From Lingula anatina (Eukaryota; Brachiopoda; Lingulata; Lingulida; Lingulidae): a DNA stretch of 62,000 nt. The position numbers and the translations under genes are program-made. Positions 25,203 to 38,000 of this stretch are shown here, in pieces. Position 1 is the stretch's first letter; every line of letters starts with the position of its first letter. The stretch lies in the NCBI RefSeq assembly GCF_001039355.2, contig NW_019774069.1, positions 1,099,301 to 1,161,300 on the forward strand, given 5' to 3'. The notes beneath the pieces are model-generated. The model saw only the letters and a list, made by a program, of their open reading frames with translations. It searched no databases and was not told the DNA's origin.

Positions 25203-26849
25203 GCATATACATTGGTTGGCGCTGTCCAGAATTCAAGCATGATTGTCAAAGGGTCGGTGACATGTCCAAATGCTTTTGTGGACACCTGCTTGGTGAACAT
25301 GACAAATATACAGGTGTGTCCTAGTGCACCTTTACAATTATACATAGAAGTTAAGTTTACACTAACCAAGCCTTGTCTGATATTTATGCTCAAGAATACA
25401 CTTTTTTTTTTATAAAGAAACACTATTGACAAATGTGAATTATTGACAATTTTGGAAATGTTTCATATTCAAAAGATGGTAGCACAAAACATGATACAGT
25501 AAGAGAAAATTACCTAAACCATTTACCTAAAAATACTATTATTAACAGTCATTCATTAAATTTTACGTTATTTCATTGTAGGACGCAGTATTCAAGTGCC
25601 ATGCAAGTTTGGAGGTTGTCCTTGTAAAGCTTTTGCATGGATACCCTCCCGTCCTGAAGATATTGGAGAGTTTTGGTTCCAGAGAAGACGTGACTTTGAT
25701 GTCACCAAGTGGAGGGCAAAGTGTAGATGTAAACATACACATGAGGCACATGCAGCTACTGGAGGGCGGCAGTGCAAGGCCAAAGGTACAGTTTCTGGAG
25801 ACAAATAACCTATTTTCCTTCCAAAATAAGATCAAATGGTTTAAATTTTCTACAGCCTGAGTATGTTATTTTCTGGTTAGAATTTCAGTCCATTAGCCCA
25901 GTCTCTATATGTGTTTAAATGTAAGTAAATCAAGAAAATTTTAATGAATGTTCCACAGTGTATTGCTTATTTAATTATTGCCTGGATGGTTTAGAGGTGG
26001 CAATTTACAAAATTTGAATTTATATTTGAATATTATTTTCATTTTGGTGTTTCTTTTCAGGTTGTTCATGTTTTCATTTCAATTCTAATTTTTTGTGTGC
26101 TGCATGTGATCGTCACTGGGAGGACCATGAAACATTCTTTGAGACAGAAGACATGAGAAAGATGAATGGGCTGCCCTATGGTAAGAATACAGGGTTCAAT
26201 TTTGATTAATTAATCTTATAAGGAGAAGCTTTATATCAAGGTTATATATAAGAGAGGCACACACCAAAATTTAGAACGATTTAAGGTGCCTCTCCTATAC
26301 TGGTGTTATCCACTAGATGTTTGTAGTTTTATCTTTGCCTTTTATATTACTTCACACCTTTAAACAAGTTTTTTTCCTTCATTTTTAGTCTACACTTGTC
26401 AAATTAATACTTGTGCTAAAAGAGGCTAGATTCTTGCCAAATGCTTGAGTATTAAGAAAAATAAAAATATTGAAATATTTTGCCTTTTATCTTTACTTCT
26501 TCAAAGCAATGAAAATAAATGACAAAATATTCATGCCACAACTTGCCACAAAATCACCTCCAAAAAGACAGGCAGATGATGAATACATGTCAAAACATCT
26601 GTCTCAAAAGCACACTCTTTGTAAACTTTCATTTACAACTTTTTCCTAGGTGAAGACTACCTGCCATTTGCAGAGATGCCTAATTTGAGGAATGCTGCCC
26701 TGACTGGGGATGAGTATGATGAATCCCTGTACCAGGCACTAACTACAGGACAGGGGAGACCTGCCATTACATCTAACCCACCAGCTGATAACAACACCCC
26801 TGTTCCTTTTGGTCAGAACAGAAGTGGATTTAGGCCAGTATATGATTAA
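25203..26849 (+). CDS. FAM221B: FAM221B last four exons, second copy (probable allelic duplicate)
   Basis: Exons 25203-25313, 25582-25785, 26061-26180 and 26650-26849 repeat the four final FAM221B exons. The only coding difference I found is silent (a Leu codon, 21989 versus 26663), while introns differ at scattered bases. The upstream exons are absent. If the duplication is real, this is a 5'-truncated copy without promoter or start; if it is an assembly artefact, it is the other allele of the same gene. The single n at 25029 and allele-like divergence favour the artefact. Confidence 0.8.
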
Positions 26850-28574
26850 AAACTCATAAGAATCACTGTTTTTATTGAAAAAAATGTATGGATATTTGAA
26901 AAAGAGGATTGCTCTTGATAAAGGATGAGAACTTTTGCTGGGGGTTGTGATGTGTCTTCTAAATTACTCAGTTTTTGGTGAACGAGTAGAATAAAAAGCA
27001 TCATGTTTTCTCATTGGAATCAAATATTGAAAGAACTGAGACCTTGCATTTAAAATGTCTAAATATTGTGACAATATTGTAAACCCTATGGAGTTGATGT
27101 GTAAGTTAAAATAGTTAACAGTTATACAGACATCATAATGGCTTTTTTATAATTATCACATATTATAACTTTTTTGATGAAGCTATTTATTTTATCTGAC
27201 AGCAGGTATTTTTATGTGTGAATGAATGATGATTATTATGATAAGGCATGGTATGGAATTTTTTTCTTGAATTTACTTTGCTTGATATATTCATATGGGA
27301 ATCAATATGGTCATTTAATCTTTTCCCACTTTAATATTTACTGTGGATGTATAGATATTCATCAAATTATTTTTCCAAATTGATATATGTAAAATATAAT
27401 TATATGATATATTATATCAAAATAAATGCTAATTTTGAAGGTTTCTGCCATTGGCTTTTCTCGGTATTATTTCCAGATTTCCTTATTTCCTCTTTGATTT
27501 ATTGACTGCATTGTTTCTTTGATGTGTGACTGTATGATGATTGACAAATGATGACTTGCTTTCAGTGCACAACATCATGATGCAATCCCCATAACACATC
27601 AAACAAAAACATTAATAGCTTAGCCTATTTCAGTCAAATAATAAATGTGATGATGCATTGCCATTAGGAAGGAATGTGGAACACAAAAATGCTGGCAAAG
27701 ATATGCATGGTGCAATATTGATTAAGAGGCAATGTAGTCAGTCAAAGAGAGAAAGAGGTAGGCAATTCTCAAAATAAAATTGAGGAAGGCCTTTATCGGA
27801 AACACTTTAAATTGGTTTTTATTTTTATATGTGAAATAGAATTTATTTAAAATTAGTTATTGGCCAAGCATAGTGTAATATCCGTCCATTCCACTGGCTA
27901 TGTTTCTGTGATAGTGTTCCTTGAAGTTAAATAGTATTTTTTAACTTCAAACTTCAATTTATGAATTCTTTTCTTTTTTATGTGAAATAAAAATGCTATT
28001 TATGTAATTTTAAAACTTATTTGTTATTTTCTGCAACTTTTATTCAGTGTGCAGCAAGTTTATATTGTTTAATTATAAAGACGATGAAATATTCTGCTTA
28101 GTAGTGCATGAAAAGAACACTGGAATATAATGTCTTTTTGAAAGGAAAACAATTAATTGCTAGGCAGGCACTTTAGCAAAAAATATCTAGAGTAAAAATT
28201 AATGATTTTTCAAAACAAAAGGCAATTGTAACCTTAACTTTACAGAATGTTGGAAAAGATTAAAGGACAGCAGGCTGCAAAGGGACTATGGCCTTTTTCA
28301 TCGAGAGTGGATTTTACAGTATTGAAATACTTAGAGATATTGATAACTTGATAGCCAGACTATTACCTAAGAGAGTCGCCTAAGTAGAACATTGTTAAAC
28401 ACAGCCAGCTAGCTGGATTTATTTTGAATGGTACATTACCTTGTAGAAATCTGGCAAAACAGTTGGAAGCAAACTTCTGAAAGAGAGTACCCCCCCCCCC
28501 CCCCCCAACTACTGTAGGGTAATTGCATGTTAGGCCAGTATAAATTTTTCAATATCTATATCTATCTATCTATC

Positions 28575-28608
<34 letters not shown>

Positions 28609-28935
28609 TTATTGAAAATGACCTATGACGATATCTCATATTAACCACCTAATATGTGATATAGTAAGTTAATTAGTAACCCCAGTGTAGAAGCTCAAAG
28701 TGTATGTTGGAGAGGTGTGTTATCATGCTGTGATGAGCAAATATAGGATGACACTGTATCAACTATGTTGACTTTACAGAAGAGATGGCACGGGATCAGT
28801 AAGGAGTTTCTTCAGTCACAGTTTAAATTACTGATACATGTTGAAAAGGAGTCACAATTTGTTGGATAACAGGTGAAGTAATTTATCTGTTCAGACCGTG
28901 CTTTCTGCAGATATATATGTGATCTGTCTTCTACA
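26850..28935 (+). other. FAM221B 3' flank and receptor promoter region (copy B)
   Basis: Counterpart of 22176-24280. AATAAA at 26990. C run near 28491 and a CA microsatellite at 28575-28606 differ in length from copy A. The receptor start site must lie here, but no TATA box is obvious. Confidence 0.5.
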
Positions 28936-29023
28936 ATGGAGTGTTGGTGTAGTATACAGTGGAGGCAGAGCTTCATGCTACTAGCTGTGTTCATGTTATG
29001 GTTTAGCAGTGGGGCATGTCAAG
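28936..29023 (+). CDS. Receptor exon 1: signal peptide
   Basis: 29 codons plus one base (88 nt). Hydrophobic core FMLLAVFMLWF with small residues SSGA before the likely cleavage site. Donor GTTAGT, phase 1, joining to exon 2 as Val. Confidence 0.8.
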
Positions 29024-32000
29024 GTTAGTACTATTATCTTTAACATGATATCAAAAATAATTAAAGGGACAGTACATGGATATTTTGTGGCTATAAATCT
29101 TCTACATAGACTGTTTATTGAATTTTTCAAAACCCTGAACTCCATACTCCTGCTGAAAAATACATTTTGACATGAAGTGAGATTGGTCTGCAGGTGCTAT
29201 CCCCAGTAGATGATTCTTAAAGACCCCAGGAAATTTTTGCTACCTGTAATTTTTTTTCATCAAAATCATAAATACTCACTTCAACTAACTGTTTGTTATT
29301 AACCTATTATAAAATGTTGCTAAGAGTAGATAGTTCACAGATAATTTAATGACTTGTAGCTTACAAAGGAAAACTTTTCCCAGACAAGCAGACAAAGTTT
29401 GTTTTTTTTTTTTTTTTTTTTGGGGGGGGGGGGGGAGGAGGGGTAGATAGTGAACTTTGCCAGGGGATGGGAGTGGAGTTTACAAAGTAAAGATGTGACA
29501 TGATGTTTTACTGCTAGGTTTGACAATTATATGGAAAGTTCCTAATGCCTTTAGCACAGATACAGTGTGACACCCCTTGCAGGTAACACTAATGTAAGAT
29601 TAGATGTGGGGAGTTGTATCTGCTGTCTGACATTTGATATGGCATTGTTTACTTACACTTAAACTGAACAAGTGGAATGCAATATGCTGCAAAAATACAA
29701 CTTTAGTGGGAGAAAGTTGTTCTATTTTTTGTTTTGATTTTGATGTCAATATCAGATAAATGGGGATTGCTGTTATGAATTGTGGAGTACAAATATGTGT
29801 TTGTCTTTGATGAGATAACACTAAGCTTCTTTGTAAACAATGTTCAAATTGTCATCATGTCTATCTCTGGGCCACAGAAGACTACTATGAGAGTGGTAAT
29901 GACTTGATTTTGTGTTTAAGGGACCATTCCCATACCCTATCATACTAACTGTGGATCAATCTATCTCTAGATTGCAATCAACTTAAGCAATTATTGCTAC
30001 ATTGCAATCAACTTAAGCGGGTTACCAGTAGATGTCTGACATGCCTACTGAAGCGGCAAGGGAGTAATTTATTATCATTTAGCAGCTTCAGTAGGCGTGC
30101 CAGACATCTAACACCCCATTTCCATAGATTAGATCAACCTTCTTTAGATCGACCTAACTCCCTGGGGGTTCACGCTAAATAGCTGTCAGCCGGGCGGACA
30201 CGAAAGTTAATTATCCCCTTACAGCTTGAAGTAGGCGGGACGGACATTTAAGTCGGATTATCTGAAAGTGAGACTCCCTGCGGGGATAGATCGATCTAAA
30301 ATCTATGGGAATAGAGCCTAAGCCACTTAAGCTGAAAGCAATTTAGCGAGAAAACCCCTTGGAGATGGATCGATCCTGTTAGATCGATCTAAGTATGGGA
30401 ACCCAGTCTTAGCTGGCAAGGCATCTTTGATGGTGATAAACACTGTAGGATTATTTAACACTGCTTTATGTTATTTATGCACAAAAAACTTTAACAGTTA
30501 GGTAACAAATTGGCAAAAATGAAGTGCAGAATCGTGACTTCACTTGAAAATGAAGTGGTATTTAACTTTCCCTCTTATCAGGTTTTCTAGATTTCTTATT
30601 GAAGTCCGGCCACCACTACATGTATATATCAATTGTTTAAGTGGTGGTTTTCTCAATTGCAGGGTTAGGTGTTATTTACATATTTCAAACAAGCTGTAAA
30701 GATCTATAACCTTGTTACTTTATTTTCAGTGCAAAACCCAATTAATTGTGATTTTGAAAGTGGCACTTGCAATTGGATCCAGGATACTTCTGACAATTTT
30801 GATTGGAGCAGAAACAAGGTGGACACACCTACCATGATCTCAGGCCCACCTACTGATCATACCAAGAAAACTAAATGTAGGTTCTTATTAATTAAGAAAA
30901 TATAAATCTGAACATTAGTGTCATCTGTGCATATGTAAAAATGACTTATTACACAAGTACAAGTTTCATAAATAATACGTTGCATCTTGGACAAGTAAAA
31001 TGTTTTATTCGGTCCAAGATGCTGCAATTTTTTTCAAGATAGCATGCAGACATAAAAAATGTTTCTGAAAATTGCTGGTTTATATATTTCAAATGTAACT
31101 TATGCTGTCTTAGTATAAGTTCATTGGTGGTGTGGAATTATGTTGTACACTGCATACATAACCTGGAACTCGCAGAAAAAAAGGGCGGGGGGGGGGGGGG
31201 GGCTATTCTGCCTTACTTCAGGCAGTGTTCACTATGAGACTGATACCCTAAAATTGTCTTATGTCACAACCAGACAAAAACATTAGACGAGAATTGCAGG
31301 CCCAGGATTTTGCTTGGTAGTAAGGTGTAGGTGTCACTTAGGTTGTTTATCTGAATTGCTCTATGTGTCATGTTTACTTGTAGTAACAAATTTAATTCAG
31401 GAAAGCAAGCTGGAGTGGAGATTGGAGGGGGTCAGCCAATGATAAGGACTCCTACCATTATTGTACATCACATGTACAAACACATCTTTCTAGGAAATTT
31501 TATTGATCTTGTAATTGATTTTATTTGAGAATATTGCTATTTTTTTTTAATCACAATCTTTGAAAATAATTTTTGATTTTTAAAATGTATCTTGATAAGT
31601 GTGTTTTTGTGTACTTGTATTTGTGTAAAGTACACTAAACACTTTAAAATGGATTTAAGACTTTTAACAAATATATTGTTATTATTATATTATGCTTAGC
31701 CATTTATTTCTCTGATGAATGTGGAATTATTTGTGATTTAAATTAATCCTGGTGTAAAAAGAGCCTGCACCACTTTTTTAAAGGAAGTTGCTCTGAAAAT
31801 TATAGTAACAGGTATACATCTGATAACAATGATATCTTGCTTTTTGTCATTTATTTAAGTCGATTTTCCTTTTCCTTACTAAATAACATGTTACATATTG
31901 TGGCTCCAGAGATTAGGATATGTGCAATTTTTTATCAAAATTATCCTACATTGATTCCAGTGCTCAATATCTTTTTTGGTTTTGATATTGTCACTAGATG

Positions 32001-35000
32001 GATGGCAAAGATATCAAAATGTTGAAAGGTATCTGCATTAAAATGATAATAACCACTAAAATCAGCATTGCTTGGTCACTCTATAGATATAAATTGGTTT
32101 CATAATTACTGTATTCTCAGGTCTTCAGTTTTCTCTCACTTAAAAGATAACTCAAAGATAATCTCTAACAGAAATCTTTTTATTTTCTTCAGATGGACAT
32201 TATATGTACATAGATAACAGGGATGGGTCATATCCACAGGATGTTGCTAGGCTTCTATCGCAACCAATAACAGTGACAGGGAATAAAACCTTTTCAGTTT
32301 GGATACACAAGAATGGTAAAGGAAATGTGACATTATACATTCAGTATTTGAACGACACCAGACGAGCGTTATGGCACTACACAAATAATACAGGGGAAAG
32401 TTGGATACAAATGAAACAAGGTCTACCTGAGGGTTCATACAGGGTGAGCTATCAAGGTGTTTAAATACTCCCTTTCAAAATTATTCATACATTCAATTTA
32501 TTTGATGTTGGATTTTCATTTCCAGCATATTTTTGTCAAAACCTTATGTTGCTGTCAATTTTTAAATTCTGATGTGTCTTAAAAGTCAACCCAAGCTTTA
32601 ACAGAACATTTGACTGAAAAACTTATTTTGTATCTTGCAGTTATCCATTGAGGGAAATACTTTGAATGGGCTTAGAGAAGGGGACACTGCAATTGATGAC
32701 ACTGCTCTATTAGATGAATTTGTCTGTAAGAATTACAATTCACTGAACATTACATTATTTCTTTCCCAAATATACCACTCAAAAAGTAAGATTTTGTATG
32801 AGCCAATTTCACAAAACATCCCATCTTTGAGAATGAGCACACAAGCTAGTACACACTAATTTCATGGGACTCTCACTGAATGCAGTCAGGTTAACAGACT
32901 AAGGCCGCATTCACATTGAGTTGAGCCATGGCTGTACAAAGCCACGACCTAAATATGGCGGACGTACATGAAAGGAAAACCGCCTAATCTTTTAATAGTC
33001 TCTCCACCTCTCACACACCTCTGCATGTGTCATCCCAATGGAGCCGAGATTTAATGACTCTACCCCCGCAGGGACGACGCCATGTAGAGCCATGGCTCAA
33101 CTCGATGTGAATGCGGCCTAATTATTACGACTCACCTTGTTTCCAATGTACTCGTATAACCATCAGCTTAAATGGATAACAATTCTTTGTATGAAAGTCA
33201 TATTTCATGATAAATACATAGTAAACAACTCATTGAAATATCATAAATTCATTTCACCACCAGAACAGTGGTTATTGCAGTTATTCTGGAATTTGTGTTT
33301 GCCATAAGATCACATGGAACTTCATAGATGGCTATATACCCCTTTAATACACTTTTAAGAGATTATTACAAAAAAAAAAAAAATTTAGGGAAAAACTTGA
33401 ACTAACTTTGAATGTAGGAATGGATTCATTAACCATTCTTCAATATAGGAAAATCATAGTTTACCCTAGGAAAAATCAGTTTTTGCCACTTTATCACTTT
33501 ATTCTGCTTAAGGCCAGAAGGAGCTGTGTTAGTCTGTTAATATGATTGCATTCAGCCAGATTCCACATGGAGTAGGTGTGCACTAACTCATTCTGACCAA
33601 CTCCTTTGACAGGCACATTGGACATGATCAAAGAGAGTTCATGAAAGACAACTTATGTTCACTACTGACCCATAGTACATGAAGTGCCTGATAGGAAGTC
33701 AGATGTGTCTTAGCTTAATGTTTATGGGGTTAAGTACTTAAGGAAATTAAGACATTTTTTCTGAGGCAAATTCAGCACTTTGTATAAGTGGGTGTGGAGT
33801 GTGCTTGCAAAGAACTGCATTAGCATAACCATCTGCTAACATTCAATAAATTTGGATTTTGTGCTTGAAATCAAGCAATCCCTGGCCAGCAGATTGCAAT
33901 TTCTTATTAAAAAATGGCATAAAACAGAAATGATTATTCAGTGTCTGTTTATATTTTTAGCAGAGACAACTCCACGTACAACCCCAAGTACTTCTGCACC
34001 ACTTCCTGCCACTGCAGACTGCCATTTTGACCAGAACTATTGCAACTATAACTTGTACATATCTGACCATGGCCACACATGGGTTAGGAAAAAAGGATCA
34101 ACTGACACTTGGTGGACAGGACCAAGAGGAGACCATACCACTGGATCTGGTAATTCTTTTCAACATTTAACCTGTTGCAAAACTTTTATTTAGACTGATA
34201 TTGTCTAAAATTAGCTAAGTAAAAATATAGCCTTTTGATTGTAGGTTACTTCATGTATTTGGAATCCAGTAAAACTCTTTTGATTGTAGGTTACTTCATG
34301 TATTTGGAATCCAGTAAAATGCCGGTGGGAGAAAAAATCTACATGTCTACTCCATACCTTGCACCCACTTCTGGCACCTGCCTCTCTGTTTGGTACCACA
34401 TGAGAGGAAGACACATTGGGGCACTGAATGTCTATATCCAGAAAGGGGGTGACCCAGGGGCACCTGTTTTCTCTAGACAGGGTGATCAGGGAGCTAACTG
34501 GTATCAAGCTAAAGTGAATATTGAGTCAAGCAATCCATACCAGGTACTTTATATAGTAACAAAGGAATAGACCCTGTGAAAGTTATAGTGCATAATAAGA
34601 ATAGTCTTGCTTTTCCTTGTTGTCATTCATAGACTTTCTCTGGGATCTTGTTTAAATCCAAGACCCAATATTTAAGTTTTAATGTAACATCTTTTTACTT
34701 AAGCATGATTTTAAGATAAAAAGAGGAACATAGATACATATAAAGTGATGAAGTTGCAGACCAGTCATGCAGTCATCTGTGAATACATGTAATAGGTACT
34801 TTTAGTTTGAGACAGCTGCATGGTATAACTGGCAACATTAACACAAATGTAACTTAATTGTATTTAACTTACAGATTGTATTTGAAGCAGAACGAGGAAG
34901 TGGTGGGGATCAGGGAGACATAGCTTTAGATGATGTAGTGTTTTCACCAGTAAAATGTGAGTTTTAAAGGACTGAAAAAAATTAGATTCTTTACATTTAT

Positions 35001-38000
35001 ATACAGGGTATCTATTCCTCGCAGCACAGGTATCAAATGTTTGCACATGAGCAGTAAGTTTTCATAGTGCTAGATTGTACAGTCATATCACCCCAAGGGA
35101 ATCTCTTTCTATCTTTCTCCCTTCCCCCATCCTCCCCCCCATCAACTGACCTTTTAATTTTAACAAGAAGAGAAAGAATTTTCGAAAAGAATTTAACTTT
35201 GAATCATGTAGATATTAGTACTTATCTACCCACTTGGAAACTTCAGCACACTGCTTTTATTTCTAGTAAAGATGCCTTTTCTGAAAATGTAAAACTTCAA
35301 ATTATTAAGAAATAAGTATTTAATTTACCCATTTGGAAATTTCAGCACACTTGTATCACACTGTGAATACGATCATCATCCTTATCATCATTATGATATT
35401 CAGTTTTTCAGGTCTCCAGTCCTGAACGAACCGGGTTGGACCTTTTCCCACATTTGGCTCTCCTCCATTCTTGTCTGTTACTCTGATACAATATCAGATA
35501 TCATGGACACTGTGCATATTAACACAATTGCACTTACAGTGTAGTTTGAAACTGCCTGCAATCACATATATTTACTATGTTTTAGGTCCAGATCCAACAA
35601 AACCAACTTCCCCAGCTTTGCTGACTCTGAACTGTACATTTGACTCTGATATGTGTGGGTTCACCTCACTGAATAGGCCATCACTTTCAATCCATTGGTC
35701 CAGGACAGAGAGTCATGCCTTAGGAGGGGAAGGGGCCATTGTTGATCACACATCAGGGAAAGGTAGGAGGTTTATAGAATGTGAAGTATATGTATATAAC
35801 ATATGATAATTGTTACTAAGTCACACTTATTTGAGCTTTTTGAAACTTGTAAAAACAATCAGTATATATTGATTTTTAGATGAATTACTTGTTTCCTCAA
35901 AGCATGATATTTTATGAAAAGACAAAAATTAATAATTTTTAATTTTCTGATGGTCATGTAAGATATATTTTGTACTTGGCAGCATAAATATTTATATGGC
36001 ATTAAGCATCCCTTTTGGACAGCAGCCACAGTAGATTTACTCCCACCCTTCTCTGTTTTCAGGTTTCTTCCTCATTGCTGATGCTGGCAAAGTGACCATG
36101 CCAGGAGAGGGCGCTGTGGTGTCCCCAGTTCTGAAAGCCAACCACGTCTGCCTTCAGTTTTATTATAGTATCTATGGCACTTCAGCACAGAGTCTGGTGG
36201 TACTGCAAAATGGACCTGATGGTGAGGGAGACAAACGCTGGGAACATGACAGCAACATGGAGAAGACTGGAGCATGGCGGCTGCAATACGTCCAGATGAA
36301 ATCTAGAACTGACTTTCAGGTACCACTTAACATTTGTACACCTCATGCCTATCAACAAATGTCCCCAACTGAATTCTGAGCCAAGGTGAAGAATGAATTG
36401 ATTACTTTCCATCTTCTATCCTGCTAGTATTACTAGTATTACTTAGTGCAAAAGCTTTAAAGTGTCATGCATCAGAGTCAAGAAAGGTTTGGCTGTAGAA
36501 GTTTTTTGATTTAAAGGTGTTTCTGTATATTTTGGAAATATATTTTTGTGCTGTGTGTTTGTGGCCTACAGGTTTATTGGTTGATATATCAAAAGACAAG
36601 ACTAGTAATAATTTAGTCTGGAAAGGTTCAGCAACTTGAGACTAGTATGTGCTTAATAAAATGTGCAGTTCTTTAAAGATTATTTGTGTTTAGAGAACTT
36701 GTCAATGTGTGCATATTCATTTTTAAATTATCTATTTTTCTTTTTATCAGTTCACATTTGAAACCCTGCGTGGACCGCTTGGAGAAGGGTTCATTGCTAT
36801 AGATGATGTCTTAACAACAGAAGGAAATTGTGAGTTTTAATGGTGATTTCTATAGTAGTTTGTTTTTAACCTTTTTCATTTAATTCATAGCAGCATTGTA
36901 TATCTTATTTTGAATTCATTATCTCTTTGTGGAGACTAAACAATTGAGTCAGAATATTGATAGAACCTTGTGTTTATTTTATTTCAAGTTTTAGAACCGC
37001 TACTAAACTGCATTGTGTTTATCGTTTGAAGTCCTAAATTTTATATTTTAATGTGATGATTCAGTACCTTTCTACATGGTAGTTTAACCTGATAGTATGT
37101 GAGACGTGTTCTAATGAAATATATATCACAGTACTACATCTGTGTCAGTCACAGACAAATGATATTAACAAAGTTACCAGGGACTCCATTCTCTGTTATT
37201 TGTAAACTACATTTTCGTGGAACTTCACAAAAATGTCTGATTTATTTTACATATATGTCAGTACAGTGGTCTCAAATTGTGGATAATAAGTCCCTTGAGC
37301 ACATGTCAGTTTCTGAAACAGAGGATCAGAAAAACTAGACATAGGAAATGCAGGCTTGAATAAAGACTTGATCTGTTTCACATGCCAGGTCCAGCCCTTA
37401 CCACACCCAGCCAGGCCTCCACTCCAACTCCTAGTCCTATGTACCCAGTCTTCAGTTGTGACTTCACCAAAGATATGTGTGGTTTGACTGAGGACCCGTC
37501 AGTCAAGGAGTCCAGTCTGTACTGGAGGAGAGGTTCTGGGCTCTCTGTACAGTACTTCACACCAGGATCATCTAGTCCTAAACAGGAGGTGCTGCGTGGT
37601 AAATTTGTTTTCCATTCTTCCTTCTGCTCTAGAATTAAGGATTTTTTTATTAAATTGATAATGTGCAATTTTTCAAAGAGGTTTTTTATTTAAATTTGCA
37701 ATTTAATTCCATTTAAAGGTAATTTCATCTACTTCAACGAAAGCACGGGCAAGGAGGTAGCAAGAATTGGATCTCCTTCATTCAAGGCTGGAGGGACCTT
37801 TGAGTTGGAATTTAGCTACAGAATCTTACAGCAGGAGGCCAACATCTCCACAGAGTTCTCTGTACTTGTCAAGGAGGGTCTTGGTGTTGCACATGCTAAA
37901 TGGAAGATTCACTATGCTTCAGATACTTTGAGGAAAGGGGCTGTGAAGTTCACACCAAATGAAGATTTTATAGTATGTTATAATAACAGTTATTATTCAA

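Larger units (their letters stand above)
25030..29515 (+). repeat. Large duplicated block, copy B
   Basis: Second copy of 20357-25028. It begins immediately after the single n inside what is a FAM221B intron in copy A. It runs on without a break into the receptor gene, so it is the copy physically linked to the MAM exons. Confidence 0.93.
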
